Positions 50,244 to 61,850 of a stretch of DNA of 64,000 nucleotides are shown here, piece after piece. How positions within the stretch are numbered: position 1 is the stretch's first letter; every line of letters starts with the position of its first letter. Both the position numbers and the translations under genes were made by a program. Origin of the DNA: Halioglobus sp. GTDB lineage: Bacteria > Pseudomonadota > Gammaproteobacteria > Pseudomonadales > Halieaceae. The notes beneath the pieces are model-generated. The model had not been told where the DNA came from. It saw only the letters and a list, made by a program, of their open reading frames with translations, and did no database searches. Location: assembly GCA_013214285.1 (NCBI GenBank), contig JABSPW010000004.1, forward strand, positions 1 through 64,000. Reading direction: 5' to 3'.

Positions 50244-52589
50244 ATGCAGAACAAAACGGGCTTTAAGGTCAGTACGTTGTCCGCCGCCGTCGCATCGGCT
50301 TTGATCAGTGGACCCGTGTCATCTCAAGGTGCCGGGCTGGAGGAAGTCGTCGTAACAGCCACACGACGGGCCGAATCCATCCAGGATATTCCCATCAATA
50401 TTACTGCCATCAGCAGCCAACTGATCGAGCGCCAACGGCTTACCGACCTGTCGGACATTGCAAGGATTGTCCCTGGTCTCACGCTGATCGACCAGGGCCC
50501 TCGCAGTGGCAATATTCTTACGATACGAGGGCTCTCTGCGAGCTCAATTACGGCAACTGATGGCGATAATAATGGCGGTGGACTGGTAGGCACCTATGTC
50601 GGTGAAATTCCTCTTTACATTGACCTCAGGCTGAATGACCTAGAACGCGTAGAAATACTGCGCGGCCCGCAAGGCACTTTGTATGGTGCAGGAACGCTGG
50701 GCGGCGCGGTTAGATACATTCCAAATAGGCCGCAGGCGGACACGCTCAGCTATGAGTTTCGCGGTGATGTTTATGCCCTGGATGAGTCCAATGATGCCGG
50801 CTATGAGGCCGGTGGCACTGTCAATGTGCCATTAATTGACGGGACACTCGCCGTACGCGCGTCTCTAGACTACCTCAACGACCCGGGCTTTATCGATTAT
50901 CCCTACCTGGTGCAGGAGGCCGGCGTATCCTATCCAGACCCCCTCCCTGACTTTCCCGAATCCTTGGATCGCGAGGCCAATGTGCGTAGCAAGGATGATG
51001 TCAATGACGAGGACACCTGGTCCGGGCGCCTGGCGCTGCGTTACGCCGGCGATTGGCTGGACGGCACTCTAAGTTACTACTACCAGGACCAGAAGGTCGG
51101 TGGACGCCAGATCAATCAACGATTAGGTTTTGGCACTGGCAAGTATGAGTCGGCAAATCGCTTCAAGGAACCCAATAAGCGCAAGAACGAATTGCTCGCA
51201 TTGGAACTGGTTGCCGACCTTGGCTTCGCCGAGCTGACGTCCGCCACCGGCTATTCGGAGTATTCCGAAAAAGGACAGCGAGACCAGACCGATCTATTAC
51301 TGGAACTGGAACTCTCCTATGAGTTCTTCCCGCAGTTTTCCGCCTTTACCCGAGAGGATGGCAACGAGGATACCTTCACTCAGGAGCTGCGACTGGTGTC
51401 GACATCAGAAGGCCCCTGGAACTGGATCGCCGGCGCCTTTTATTCCAAGTTCAAGCTCGACACCCTGAGCCAGGAATACGCACCCAATTATGAGGAGTTC
51501 TTGACGGGAGAGCCCGGGCCCAATGCGCTAGAGTACGAGGAAAAACTGAAACAGGAGGTCGAAGAGACCGCGATATTTGGAGAGGTGGGCTACAACATCA
51601 CTGCAAAGTGGCAGGTCACCGTGGGTGCCCGTTGGTTCAAGTTCGATGACGATGCCAAAAGCCGCGTTACTCTTCCCATCGCAGAGCGCGTTTTCGGGGA
51701 GCAGCCATTCGACGGTGCCAATAGTACCGATGATGACGATACCGTATTTAAGTTCAATACATCCTACGATTTTACTGACGACATAATGAGCTATCTCACC
51801 ATCAGCGAGGGATATCGACTGGGTGAGGTCAACGCGGTAACGCCCTGCCCAGATCCCTTGCCAGTCGACAGACAGCTTGTTTGCGCCCTGCCGGACGAAC
51901 AGAAAGTGAAGTCCGATACCAGCATCAACTATGAAATAGGTTTGCACTCGCAGTTCAGCGATGCTGTGCTGCTTAACGCCTCAGTGTATTACATAGAATG
52001 GGATGACATTCGTCTTGAGACATCAACAGAGAATGGCTTCTTCCCTATCAGTACCAACGGTGATGGCGCAGAAAGCAAGGGCATCGAGATCGAAGCAACC
52101 TGGTTTATTACACCGGACTGGTACCTGCAGGGCTCCTACGCATATACTGACGCGGAGTTGTCGGACTTTGCACCCGGCATTGTCGATGGCGAGGACGCAT
52201 TCGCTGGCGATCGTCTCCCTGGCACACCTAAGAACCAAGGGTTCCTAGCAACCAATTATACCATCCCGCTCAATAACGGCTCGGACATTGACCTATACTA
52301 CTCCGTCGTTGGCCAGAGCAACGTCTACACCAAGGTCGGCAATCGTAATTTCGGTGAGTCCCTTGGAAGCTTTTTTCTGCACTATGCGGCGGCAACCTGG
52401 AATCGGGATGCATGGCGAATCTCACTGTACGTGCAAAATCTATTCAACGAATACGCGATCACGGGTGTGCGCAGGGATACCAGCACGTTCAGACAGGTGG
52501 GCCTATTTGACCTGAGCCGGCGCTACTTTCAAAACGTGGTGCGCCCGCGGCAGATTGGCCTCAATATCGTTTACAATTTTGAAGAATAG
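50244..52589 (+). CDS. TonB-dependent receptor
   Basis: Signal peptide, LEEVVVTATRRAESIQDIPINITAI TonB box/plug, RVEILRGPQGTLYGAGTLGGAVRYI, C-terminal barrel strand ending in aromatic NFEE. Confidence 0.95.
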   Translation: MQNKTGFKVSTLSAAVASALISGPVSSQGAGLEEVVVTATRRAESIQDIPINITAISSQLIERQRLTDLSDIARIVPGLTLIDQGPRSGNILTIRGLSASSITATDGDNNGGGLVGTYVGEIPLYIDLRLNDLERVEILRGPQGTLYGAGTLGGAVRYIPNRPQADTLSYEFRGDVYALDESNDAGYEAGGTVNVPLIDGTLAVRASLDYLNDPGFIDYPYLVQEAGVSYPDPLPDFPESLDREANVRSKDDVNDEDTWSGRLALRYAGDWLDGTLSYYYQDQKVGGRQINQRLGFGTGKYESANRFKEPNKRKNELLALELVADLGFAELTSATGYSEYSEKGQRDQTDLLLELELSYEFFPQFSAFTREDGNEDTFTQELRLVSTSEGPWNWIAGAFYSKFKLDTLSQEYAPNYEEFLTGEPGPNALEYEEKLKQEVEETAIFGEVGYNITAKWQVTVGARWFKFDDDAKSRVTLPIAERVFGEQPFDGANSTDDDDTVFKFNTSYDFTDDIMSYLTISEGYRLGEVNAVTPCPDPLPVDRQLVCALPDEQKVKSDTSINYEIGLHSQFSDAVLLNASVYYIEWDDIRLETSTENGFFPISTNGDGAESKGIEIEATWFITPDWYLQGSYAYTDAELSDFAPGIVDGEDAFAGDRLPGTPKNQGFLATNYTIPLNNGSDIDLYYSVVGQSNVYTKVGNRNFGESLGSFFLHYAAATWNRDAWRISLYVQNLFNEYAITGVRRDTSTFRQVGLFDLSRRYFQNVVRPRQIGLNIVYNFEE

Positions 52590-52610
52590 CTTTTCTCTGT
52601 GCTAAATCAG

Positions 52611-52631
52611 GGCGCTTCGGCGCCTTTTTTT
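52611..52631 (+). terminator. Rho-independent terminator after TonB-dependent receptor
   Basis: GGCGC-TTCG-GCGCC followed by seven Ts. Confidence 0.88.
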
Positions 52632-52687
52632 ATGGTCCAGATTTCCTGCTATGAAGGGCAGTGTCCGAAAGCATAAAATACTTATTG

Positions 52688-54307
52688 ATGACAACAAACC
52701 CAAAAATATCGAACCATCACAAAGCCGCCCAACAGGCCATGGGGCGCGGGCAGCTGCGGGCAGCCCATCAACACTGTCTTGCGATATTAAAGCTCGATCC
52801 GTCGTTTGCAGACGCATGGTTTCTGTGCGGTCTGATTGCGGCCAACAACGGTTTGCCGGGAAAGTCAGTGGAGATCATCGAGAAAGCCGTGAGCCTCGCA
52901 CCTGACAATCCAGAGTACCTAGCTGAGCTTGGTAAACAAATGCTCGCGAATCAGCAGCCGGAACGCGCATTGGAAGCAGCAGAAGCGGCACGCGCATTAT
53001 CACCATCAGGTCCGCCTACGCTTGCGACACTCGGCACAGTCTTCAGTTACCTCGGAGAACATCACAAAGCACTGAATTGCTTCGAACGTGCCTCCGATTA
53101 CCTCGCGGGCAGGTCGGGGACATCAGCGGGCCTGTCTCACAAGTGGCGCTCTGAACTCAGCTTCAACTTGGCTGCAGAGCTGCAGTTCGCTGGGCGCTTT
53201 GATAAGGCGGAGGAGGCTTATGAACACGCGATAACGCTGCAACCTTGTATGTTTCAGGCCCACGCAGCACTCTCTACCCTCCGGCGCCAGACTCCCGAGA
53301 ATAATCACCTTGCTCGACTGGCAACATTGCGAAAGAAGGTTTCCAACGCGCGTGACCAATTGCAGTTAGGCTACGCCATCGCCAAGGAGCAGGAAGACCT
53401 TGGTCAGTATGAGGAAACCTTCAAAACCTTGATCTGGGCCAAGCAAGCACAAGCCCTTGCGGCGCCTTATGACTGGGAAGGCGACGCACAGTTGTTCAAG
53501 GGCATCAGAAGTCTCTTCAGCCCACAACTGCTCGAGTCTAAAGGCAGAGGGTGCGACAATTCAGAACCTATTTTTATCGTCGGAATGCCGCGTACTGGCA
53601 CCACGCTCGTGCAACAAATTCTCGCTGGTCATTCACAAGTATTCGCCGCTGGAGAACTACAGAATTTTCCTCAGCAGATTAAACGCATGACCGACTCGGA
53701 GACTCAGGGATTATTCGATCTCAATGCAGTGCAACGTGCGACGCATCTAGATATGACGCAGCTGGGCCTCGCCTACATCGACAGTACCCGACCTCGAACC
53801 GGACGAAAGGCGCACTTTACTGATAAGTTGCCGCTAAACTTCTTCCTTCTCGGGCTTATTCACCTGGCCCTCCCAAGAGCGACACTGGTTTGCCTGCGCC
53901 GCGATCCGATGGATACCTGTCTCAGCAATTACCGCCAGTTATTCGCAGCAAGTTTTAAACATTATCAGTACAACCTCGAGCTGCTCGACTGTGGCCGTTA
54001 CTATATCGAGTTCGATCGAACCATGCAGCACTGGCATAAGGTCATGCCAAACAAAATCTTTGAAGTGCAATACGAGTCCCTGGTAACTGATCCAAGAAGA
54101 GTTATTCGAGAGCTACTCGATCACTGCAATCTGGAATGGGAGAGTACGTGTCTGGATTTCGACAAACGAGCCAGCAACGTGGCCACACCAAGCGCTGTAC
54201 AAGTCCGTCAGGGGATCTTCACCGATTCAGTGAATCGATGGCAACGCTATGGCAACACACTGCAACCGCTATATGAATTGTTGCGGTCCGCTGGATACTA
54301 TGCCTGA
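52688..54307 (+). CDS. TPR repeat-containing sulfotransferase
   Basis: N-terminal TPR units; PAPS-binding 5'-PSB-like FIVGMPRTGTTLVQQILAGHSQVFAAGEL and 3'-PB-like TLVCLRRDPMDTCLSNYRQ. Confidence 0.9.
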   Translation: MTTNPKISNHHKAAQQAMGRGQLRAAHQHCLAILKLDPSFADAWFLCGLIAANNGLPGKSVEIIEKAVSLAPDNPEYLAELGKQMLANQQPERALEAAEAARALSPSGPPTLATLGTVFSYLGEHHKALNCFERASDYLAGRSGTSAGLSHKWRSELSFNLAAELQFAGRFDKAEEAYEHAITLQPCMFQAHAALSTLRRQTPENNHLARLATLRKKVSNARDQLQLGYAIAKEQEDLGQYEETFKTLIWAKQAQALAAPYDWEGDAQLFKGIRSLFSPQLLESKGRGCDNSEPIFIVGMPRTGTTLVQQILAGHSQVFAAGELQNFPQQIKRMTDSETQGLFDLNAVQRATHLDMTQLGLAYIDSTRPRTGRKAHFTDKLPLNFFLLGLIHLALPRATLVCLRRDPMDTCLSNYRQLFAASFKHYQYNLELLDCGRYYIEFDRTMQHWHKVMPNKIFEVQYESLVTDPRRVIRELLDHCNLEWESTCLDFDKRASNVATPSAVQVRQGIFTDSVNRWQRYGNTLQPLYELLRSAGYYA

Positions 54308-54313
54308 CAAGTT

Positions 54314-55255
54314 TTATAGTGTCACACCACGGTCTGCCAACCAGTTGGCCGTCTGGTTTAGATACTCGCCACGTAATTTGTCACTCTCATTGGCCAATTG
54401 GTGGCCCGCCCCTGGCAGATATATTATCCGGCTGTTAGGGAACAACTTTTCGACTACCGCAATGTTATAACGCCAATCCACCGTTGCATCCGCATTACCC
54501 TGAATAACCAAAGCGGGGCCAACGCCGAGATTGTCATGCGACAAGGCCGCAAGCCAACGGCGCAGCGCGCGGATCCAGCGCAGGGAAATGCGATCGCTCT
54601 GCAGCGGATCCGAGCGCACAAATTCAAGGAATTCCGTATCCGACGAGTTCTTGACAAAATTTCTGCGTACGCTGCCGATAAATCGATGTAGTACGCTGTG
54701 GGCTGCCTTGATACTCCGCCAGCCAGCAGGACGTACCAACGGTGCCAGCAACACTGCTGCCTTAAACGGCCACTCATAGCGCACAGCGTAATCTATCACC
54801 GCGGCAGCACCTGTACTCTGCGCCATCACCCAAAGAGGACGTTGCGGCAGTGTAACCACCGCTAGTACATCGGCAATCGCACGACTGTAGTCGCCAAAAT
54901 CATTGATGGCGCCGGGTTCACCGCTGGACAACCCATGCCCGGGCAGGTCGAAAGCCAGCACATTGCAAGCATTAGCCAGACCCCACTCGACCAGTTTACC
55001 GAACAACCCGGTATGGTCCAGATAGCCATGTACCAAAACCATATTGCTGTGGGCGCCCGGCTGAACCCAGCGATGAACCAGCAATGTAAATGAACCGGAG
55101 TCGATAAGACCGGCAACGTGCTCAAGAGCGGGATCGTGTGCCGCGAAGTCGATGCCATAAAAGTGGCAGTACTCTGCAAAGCCATCCCGCGTATCCGGAC
55201 CAGCGCCAAAGCGCGGCAGCCGCTGACGTAGGGCCTGCAGTTGCCCGGGCGTCAC
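54314..55255 (-). CDS. Alpha/beta hydrolase
   Basis: MVLVHGYLDHTGLFGKLVEWGL, FDLPGHGLSSGE, VMAQSTGAAAVIDYAV, IYLPGAGHQLANE. Confidence 0.88.
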   Translation of the reverse strand: MTPGQLQALRQRLPRFGAGPDTRDGFAEYCHFYGIDFAAHDPALEHVAGLIDSGSFTLLVHRWVQPGAHSNMVLVHGYLDHTGLFGKLVEWGLANACNVLAFDLPGHGLSSGEPGAINDFGDYSRAIADVLAVVTLPQRPLWVMAQSTGAAAVIDYAVRYEWPFKAAVLLAPLVRPAGWRSIKAAHSVLHRFIGSVRRNFVKNSSDTEFLEFVRSDPLQSDRISLRWIRALRRWLAALSHDNLGVGPALVIQGNADATVDWRYNIAVVEKLFPNSRIIYLPGAGHQLANESDKLRGEYLNQTANWLADRGVTL

Positions 55256-55259
55256 CGGA

Positions 55260-56324
55260 CTAGTGGACGGTGGGCGCTAACGCTCCAGCGTCATAAGCCT
55301 GCTGCATATCCGAAAGCGAGCGGACCGCAATGTTGTCTGCGTTGCCCGCGGTACCGAAGGATTCATAGCGAGCAATACAGATCTCTTTCATAGCGGCAAT
55401 CGTCTGCGCTAGGTATTTGCGCGGGTCGAACTCTGCTGGATTCTGGGCCATAAAACGGCGGATCGCGCCGGTCGAAGCCAACCGCAGGTCCGTATCAATA
55501 TTCACCTTACGTACTCCGTGCCTTATACCTTCCTGCACCTGTTCAACGGGGACACCGTAGGTTTCTGGTATTTCCCCTCCGTACTCATTGATGATCGCCA
55601 ACCAATCCTGGGGCACCGCGGAGGAGCCATGCATCACCAGATGGGTATTGGGAATACGCTTATGGATTTCCTTGATACGGCCGATGGCCAGGATATCGCC
55701 GGTGGGCGGACGGGTGAATTTGTAAGCCCCGTGGCTAGTGCCGCAGGCGATCGCCAGCGCATCCACTTCAGTATCCTTGACAAACTGTGCGGCTTCCTCG
55801 GGATCGGTAAGCAACTGATCATGGGTCAGTATGCCCTCGGCACCTATGCCATCCTCTTCCCCAGCCTCGCCGGTTTCCAACGACCCAAGGCAGCCGAGTT
55901 CTCCCTCCACCGAGACACCACAGGCGTGGGCCATGTTCACTGCGGTACGTGTAACCGACACGTTGTATTCATAGTCCATCGGCGTCTTGCCATCCTCGGC
56001 CAACGAACCATCCATCATGACCGAACTGAAACCTAACTGAATAGAACGCTGACAAACACCGGGGGAGACGCCGTGATCCTGGTGGACCACCACAGGTATA
56101 TGCGGAAACTCATTCATCGCGGCTTCCATCATCGCGCGCAAGAACGGCGCGCCAGCATACTTGCGGGCACCAGCACTGGCCTGCATGATCACCGGTGAAT
56201 GGGTCGTATCCGCCGCTTCCATGATCGCGCGGGTCTGTTCAAGGTTATTAACATTGAATGCTGGCACGCCGTAGTCGTGTTCGGCGGCATGATCCAACAA
56301 TTGACGCATACTGATTAAAGCCAT
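55260..56324 (-). CDS. fba: Fructose-bisphosphate aldolase class II (CbbA/Fba type)
   Basis: [71 protein letters not shown]. Confidence 0.96.
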   Translation of the reverse strand: MALISMRQLLDHAAEHDYGVPAFNVNNLEQTRAIMEAADTTHSPVIMQASAGARKYAGAPFLRAMMEAAMNEFPHIPVVVHQDHGVSPGVCQRSIQLGFSSVMMDGSLAEDGKTPMDYEYNVSVTRTAVNMAHACGVSVEGELGCLGSLETGEAGEEDGIGAEGILTHDQLLTDPEEAAQFVKDTEVDALAIACGTSHGAYKFTRPPTGDILAIGRIKEIHKRIPNTHLVMHGSSAVPQDWLAIINEYGGEIPETYGVPVEQVQEGIRHGVRKVNIDTDLRLASTGAIRRFMAQNPAEFDPRKYLAQTIAAMKEICIARYESFGTAGNADNIAVRSLSDMQQAYDAGALAPTVH

Positions 56325-56356
56325 CGGGTATTCCTCTTAATGCTTTCCAACTGTAT

Positions 56357-57541
56357 TCACTCACTAACTTGAACCTGACCGGCTCGCTGTTCGAGTACCT
56401 CCACAGCAGGCAAGGTCTTGCCTTCCACATATTCCAGGAACGCACCACCGCCTGTTGAGATATAGGAAATGTCTTCTACTATATCGAACTTGTCGATCGC
56501 TGCCAGCGTATCGCCGCCGCCAGCCAATGAGAAGGCTGGACTGTGAGCAATTGCTCGGGCCAATGCGCGGGTGCCACTAGCAAACTGATCGAATTCGAAC
56601 ACCCCGATCGGACCATTCCACAGAATCGTCCCCGCACCCTCAAGAATCGCAGCCATCTCCCGTGCGGCCTCGGGTCCAACGTCGAAGATCATATCATCCT
56701 CGGCAACCTCGCCAGCGGGCTTGCATTCAGCAGCTGAACCTTCTGCCAATGCCTTGCCCGTGACAACATCAGCAGGCAGCGGAATTAAAGTTTTCTCCAT
56801 CAATGCTCTGGCGGCATCGATCAGGCCATGCTCACAAAGAGAGTTGCCCACTGGGCTGCCACTGGCAGCAAGGAAGGTGTTGGCGATGCCGCCACCCACT
56901 ATTAATTGATCCACCTTGTCGGAGAGCACCTCTAGTACTTCCAGTTTCGTCGACACCTTGGAGCCCCCAACGATAGCGACCATTGGACGTGTCGGTTCGG
57001 CCAGCGCCCGCTCCAGGGCAAGCAATTCTGTTTCAAGCAACGGGCCTGCACAGGCGACCGGGGCATAGCGGGCGACACCGTGCGTAGATGCCTGTGCGCG
57101 GTGCGCGGTGCCAAAGGCGTCCATGACGAAAACATCGCAAAGCGCTGCATACGCTCTGGACAACGCCTCATCATCTTTTTTTTCGCCCGTATTAAAGCGG
57201 ACATTCTCCAGCAATGCCACGTCACCATCACCTATGGCTAGCCCTGCTCGCCAGTCGGGCACAAGGTTCACGGGCCTGCCGAGCAACCCGGCCAGGTGGT
57301 TGGCGACGGGTGCCAGGGAAAACTGTTTTTCAAACTCTCCTTCTACAGGACGGCCAAGATGCGACATCAAAACGACCCTGCCGCCGGCATTCGAGGCTGC
57401 CTCAATAGTGGGTAGCGCGGCTCGCAAGCGCGCATCACTGGTAACAAGCCCATTTTTCAGGGGCACGTTCAAGTCCTCTCGAATCAATACACGCTTGCTC
57501 CGCAGGTCCTGATCCCGCATCACATCGACTCTCAATGGCAT
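56357..57541 (-). CDS. pgk: Phosphoglycerate kinase
   Basis: [70 protein letters not shown]. Confidence 0.97.
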   Translation of the reverse strand: MPLRVDVMRDQDLRSKRVLIREDLNVPLKNGLVTSDARLRAALPTIEAASNAGGRVVLMSHLGRPVEGEFEKQFSLAPVANHLAGLLGRPVNLVPDWRAGLAIGDGDVALLENVRFNTGEKKDDEALSRAYAALCDVFVMDAFGTAHRAQASTHGVARYAPVACAGPLLETELLALERALAEPTRPMVAIVGGSKVSTKLEVLEVLSDKVDQLIVGGGIANTFLAASGSPVGNSLCEHGLIDAARALMEKTLIPLPADVVTGKALAEGSAAECKPAGEVAEDDMIFDVGPEAAREMAAILEGAGTILWNGPIGVFEFDQFASGTRALARAIAHSPAFSLAGGGDTLAAIDKFDIVEDISYISTGGGAFLEYVEGKTLPAVEVLEQRAGQVQVSE

Positions 57542-57575
57542 GCTTTTAGCCTCTACTCACTTGCCCAACAAAGCA

Positions 57576-58589
57576 CTAATCCAGGCCTCCCCAGAAACCG
57601 GCGACATCCAGCATACGGTTGGCGAAGCCCCATTCGTTATCAAACCACGTCAGCACTTTCACCAGATGTCTGCCGCTGACCCGGGTCTGACTCGCATCGA
57701 CAACGCCAGACCGCGGATCGTGATTGAAGTCACAGGATGCCAGAAGCTCCTCTGTGTAGCCAAGCACACCCTCAAATCCAGACTGCGACGCGTCCCGCAG
57801 AACGCGATTAACCTGGATGACATCGGTGTCACGACGCGTCTGCACCGTGAGGTCCAATGCGGAGACATTAAGTGTCGGCACGCGTAGCGCCTGGGCTGAG
57901 AAGCGCCCGGCCATATCCGGCAGTAGGCGAGTAATACCCTTCGCCAGTTCCGTATCCACGGGGATAACAGAATGGGACGCGGCCCGGGTCTTACGAAGAT
58001 CAGTGTGGTGGTAGGCATCCAGCACCGGCTGATCGTTCATCGCTGAGTGGATGGTGGTGATGGTGCCGTATTCAATACCGAGGACACCATCCAGCGCCTT
58101 GATCACTGGCACGATTGCATTCGTGGTACAGGACGCGTTTGAAACAATACGGTGTTGCGCGCTCAGTCTTTGGTGGTTCACGCCATAGACCACCGTCATA
58201 TCAACATCTGGTTGCGCTGGTTGTGAGAACAATACCTTTTCTGCGCCGCGCTCCAGGTGCAAGGCTGCAGTAGCACGATCGGAAAACGCCCCGGTGCACT
58301 CCATAACTATATCAACACCCAGTTCTTTCCAGGGCAATTCACCGATACGGGCATGACTGAGCAAGGCAATATTATCGCCATCCACTCGCAAGTTTTTAGC
58401 GTCACCGTCCAGAGGCAACGGAAAGCGGCCCTGAGTGGAGTCGTAGCGCGTGAGATGCAATACCGTGCCAGCGTCTGCCAGTTCGTTGATAGCAACTATG
58501 CTCAGTGCATGCCTGAAACGGCTTTCATAAAGCGCACGCAGCAGGCTACGCCCTATCCTGCCATAGCCATTAATCGCTAAACGCAACAC
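57576..58589 (-). CDS. epd: Erythrose-4-phosphate dehydrogenase / GAPDH family
   Basis: LAINGYGRIGRSLLRALYE, IVSNASCTTNAIVPVIKAL, TIHSAMNDQPVLDAYHHTDLRKTRAASHSVIPVDTELAKGITRLLPDM (Epd-like); tktA-epd-pgk-fba order. Confidence 0.9.
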   Translation of the reverse strand: MLRLAINGYGRIGRSLLRALYESRFRHALSIVAINELADAGTVLHLTRYDSTQGRFPLPLDGDAKNLRVDGDNIALLSHARIGELPWKELGVDIVMECTGAFSDRATAALHLERGAEKVLFSQPAQPDVDMTVVYGVNHQRLSAQHRIVSNASCTTNAIVPVIKALDGVLGIEYGTITTIHSAMNDQPVLDAYHHTDLRKTRAASHSVIPVDTELAKGITRLLPDMAGRFSAQALRVPTLNVSALDLTVQTRRDTDVIQVNRVLRDASQSGFEGVLGYTEELLASCDFNHDPRSGVVDASQTRVSGRHLVKVLTWFDNEWGFANRMLDVAGFWGGLD

Positions 58590-58600
58590 GGCCTGAACAC

Positions 58601-60616
58601 CTACAAAAGCGCTTCAACGACAGAGGCCACATTCTCCGATGTAAAGCCAAAGTGCCTCATCAGCTCATCGCCAGGGGCAGATTCACCAAAGCTCGTCATC
58701 CCAACCACACGCCCATCCAACCCGACATATTTGTACCAGTAGTCCGCGTGCAATGCTTCTACCGCGACCCGCGCCACAACATCGCTGGGCAGCACCGCCT
58801 CGCGGTAGGTCACGTCCTGCTGCTCAAACACCTCTGCGCACGGCATAGAAACAACACGTAACGCCCTGCCTTTCAACGCGAGTTGCTCTGCTGCTTCCAT
58901 CGCCAACTGCACTTCTGATCCCGTAGCGATTACAATCGCGTCGGGTATGCCATCGCAGTCGCGCAACACATAGGCACCCTTGGCGATATTGGCCACCTGC
59001 TGGTCATCACGCTCCTGATGTGACAAGCCCTGACGAGAGAACACCAGGGACGTCGGTCCATCGCGCCGTTCAATTGCCGCTTTCCAGGCGGCCGCAGATT
59101 CGACCGTGTCGCAGGGGCGCCAGGTCTGCATGTTCGGCGTAGTGCGCAAGGTCGTCAGTTGCTCCACGGCCTGATGGGTCGGCCCGTCTTCGCCCAGACC
59201 TATTGAATCGTGGGTGAACACGAAAATAGACTGCTGCCCCATTAGCGCCGCCATGCGCACCGCATTGCGGGCGTATTCCATAAAAATCAGGAAGGTAGCA
59301 CCGTAGTTGATGAAGCCGCCATGCAGCGCAATACCATTCATAATTGCTGCCATGCCAAACTCGCGCACACCATAGTAAATATAGTTACCGGCGGGATCCT
59401 CAGCCGTAACGGCTTTCGCACCGCGCCACTGAGTGAGGTTGGAACCGGCGAGATCTGCAGAACCGCCGATCAGTTCGGGCAACAACGGCCCATAGGCATT
59501 CAGGCAGTTTTGGGAAGCTTTGCGGGAAGCGATCTGCGCACGTTGCGCCTGGCAAGTGGCAATGTACTCCTGCGCTCGGACAGAAAAATCGGCCGGTAGC
59601 TCGCCCAACAGGCGTCGCTCTAGCTCAGCCGCCAAATCCGGGTGCGCCTGCCGGTAGGCCTGCATCGCTATATTCCACGCAGCTTCGGCCGCGACGCCCG
59701 ACTTGCGGGCGTCCCAACCCTCGGCCACATGGTCAGGGATATCGAAAGGTTCATGGTTCCAACCCAATTCTTTGCGGGCTGCCGAGACCTCCTCATGGCC
59801 GAGCGCAGCGCCGTGCGTGGAAGCCGTACCCTGTTTGTTTGGTGCCCCCTTACCAATTACTGTGCGGCAGCCAATGAGCACCGGCCTATCATGCTGACCG
59901 CGGGCATCCGCAATCGCAGCACTGATCGCATCGGCATCGTGTCCATCAATATTGTCGATGACGCGCCACCCATAGGCACGAAAGCGCCGCGGTGTATCAT
60001 CGGTGAACCAGCCTGGTGCTCCATGGGTGCCAGCAACTTCACCGTCGATCGAGATGCCGTTATCGTCCCAAAAGGCGATCAGTTTGCCCAAGCCCAACGT
60101 ACCAGCCAACGAACAGGCCTCGTGAGAGATACCCTCCATGAGGCAACCATCGCCCATGAAAACATAGGTGAAGTGATCGATCACTTCGTGTCCAGGCCTG
60201 TTATACTGCGCCGCCAGCACTTTTTCCGCCAGCGCCATGCCGACAGCATTGGCGATGCCCTGGCCCAGTGGCCCGGTGGTGGTTTCAACACCCGGTGCGT
60301 AACCATACTCCGGGTGGCCCGGCGTCTTACTATGCAACTGCCGGAAGTTCTCGATTTCCGCCATGGGCAGGTCATATCCGGACAGATGCAGCAAAGCGTA
60401 GAGCAACATCGAGCCGTGACCGTTGGACAGCACAAAGCGGTCACGGTTGGGCCAGTGCGGATTAGTAGGATTGTGCCGCAGATAGTCATTCCATAGCACT
60501 TCGGCGATATCTGCCATGCCCATGGGGGCGCCCGGATGGCCGGAGTTCGCCTTCTGGACAGCATCCATGCTTAAGGCGCGAATGGCATTGGCAAGACTGG
60601 CGCGTGGGGGCGACAT
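58601..60616 (-). CDS. tktA: Transketolase
   Basis: [65 protein letters not shown]. Confidence 0.97.
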   Translation of the reverse strand: MSPPRASLANAIRALSMDAVQKANSGHPGAPMGMADIAEVLWNDYLRHNPTNPHWPNRDRFVLSNGHGSMLLYALLHLSGYDLPMAEIENFRQLHSKTPGHPEYGYAPGVETTTGPLGQGIANAVGMALAEKVLAAQYNRPGHEVIDHFTYVFMGDGCLMEGISHEACSLAGTLGLGKLIAFWDDNGISIDGEVAGTHGAPGWFTDDTPRRFRAYGWRVIDNIDGHDADAISAAIADARGQHDRPVLIGCRTVIGKGAPNKQGTASTHGAALGHEEVSAARKELGWNHEPFDIPDHVAEGWDARKSGVAAEAAWNIAMQAYRQAHPDLAAELERRLLGELPADFSVRAQEYIATCQAQRAQIASRKASQNCLNAYGPLLPELIGGSADLAGSNLTQWRGAKAVTAEDPAGNYIYYGVREFGMAAIMNGIALHGGFINYGATFLIFMEYARNAVRMAALMGQQSIFVFTHDSIGLGEDGPTHQAVEQLTTLRTTPNMQTWRPCDTVESAAAWKAAIERRDGPTSLVFSRQGLSHQERDDQQVANIAKGAYVLRDCDGIPDAIVIATGSEVQLAMEAAEQLALKGRALRVVSMPCAEVFEQQDVTYREAVLPSDVVARVAVEALHADYWYKYVGLDGRVVGMTSFGESAPGDELMRHFGFTSENVASVVEALL

Positions 60617-60750
60617 TACGTTCTCCAGTGCGGCGTGCGGGGTAGGCTGAAATCGGCCGCCATTTTGGCGTAAGCAGTGACGAACGGCAACACGTCGACG
60701 GATATTTGTCCCAAACGCCCGACAGCATGGGTGTGACCGCGATCACAGGG

Positions 60751-60774
60751 CTATATCAAAATATTTTGATATAG
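60751..60774. promoter_or_regulatory. Perfect 24-bp palindrome, candidate SahR-type operator
   Basis: CTATATCAAAATATTTTGATATAG, 28 bp upstream of the ArsR-methyltransferase gene start at 60803. Confidence 0.75.
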
Positions 60775-60802
60775 TTTTGTGCGCCTGCTAGACTGCTCGC
60801 CC

Positions 60803-61825
60803 ATGCCGCAATTGAACGCCGCAACGCCGGTGATACACGCAGTGACAGAGACCTCGGCAGCGCCGCAAGCAGACCTGCAACTGGCAGCCCTTACCAACCT
60901 CTGCAAGGCCAGCGCCGACTCCCTGCGCCTGCTGGTTCTGCGCGTGCTGCGTGCTGACTCCTTTGGCGTGTCCGAGCTCTGTTCCATCTTTGATATTCGC
61001 CAGCCCGCCCTCAGCCATCACCTGAAAGTCCTCGCCAATGCCGGCCTGGTCGCCGCCCGCCGGGAAGCCAATTCAATTTTTTACCGGCGCAGTGAGTTGG
61101 GCCAACACCCCCGACTCGAGGCGCTGCAACAGTCTCTATTTGCAACCGTCGACAGCTTGGAGCTGCCGGCTGACATCGAGCAGCGATTGGGCGCCCTGCA
61201 GCAACAGCGAGTGGAAAATTCCGCCAATTTCTTTCATGACAACGCTCACAAATTTCACGAACAACAAGACCTTATTGCCAGCTACGCGCAATATGCCGAT
61301 GTCGTCCTGCAAGTGTTGCAGGATACGCCAATCAAGCAACACCGCACAGTACTCGAAGTAGGCCCCGGTGACGGTTCCTTCCTGCTAGAGCTGGCGCCGC
61401 TGTTTGAGCGGGTGGTCGCGCTGGATAATGCGCCGGGCATGTTGGCAAAAGCCAAGGAGACGGCAGCTAATGCTGCTCTGACTAACATTGATTTCATTCT
61501 CGACGATACGCAACGCAGCGAACTCAGGGCGCTACAGGCTGACTGCGTAGTTATGAACATGGTCCTGCACCACACGCCTGCACCCGGTGTGGTGTTGCAG
61601 GATGTAGCTGCCTCGCTGGCGCCCGGCGGCGTGGTGCTAGTAACGGATCTGTGCAACCACGACCAGGCATGGGCGCGGGAAAATTGCGGTGATCTCTGGC
61701 TCGGTTTCGATCCCCAGGATCTCGCACAATGGGCCAGGGAAGCAGGGCTCGATGAAATGGCCGGAGTTTATCTGGCTCAACGCAACGGCTTTAAAATACA
61801 GGTACGGCTGTTCGGCCGAGTCTGA
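60803..61825 (+). CDS. ArsR-family regulator fused to SAM-dependent methyltransferase-like domain (SahR-like)
   Basis: Ars[48 protein letters not shown]-terminal methyltransferase [17 protein letters not shown]; adjacent to metK-ahcY. Confidence 0.87.
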   Translation: MPQLNAATPVIHAVTETSAAPQADLQLAALTNLCKASADSLRLLVLRVLRADSFGVSELCSIFDIRQPALSHHLKVLANAGLVAARREANSIFYRRSELGQHPRLEALQQSLFATVDSLELPADIEQRLGALQQQRVENSANFFHDNAHKFHEQQDLIASYAQYADVVLQVLQDTPIKQHRTVLEVGPGDGSFLLELAPLFERVVALDNAPGMLAKAKETAANAALTNIDFILDDTQRSELRALQADCVVMNMVLHHTPAPGVVLQDVAASLAPGGVVLVTDLCNHDQAWARENCGDLWLGFDPQDLAQWAREAGLDEMAGVYLAQRNGFKIQVRLFGRV

Positions 61826-61850
61826 TTTATTTTGTAACAAGGATAAAACT

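Noticed and set aside
59642-60496. 284-aa plus-strand ORF inside tktA
   Set aside because: Antisense to highly conserved transketolase; no domain signal.
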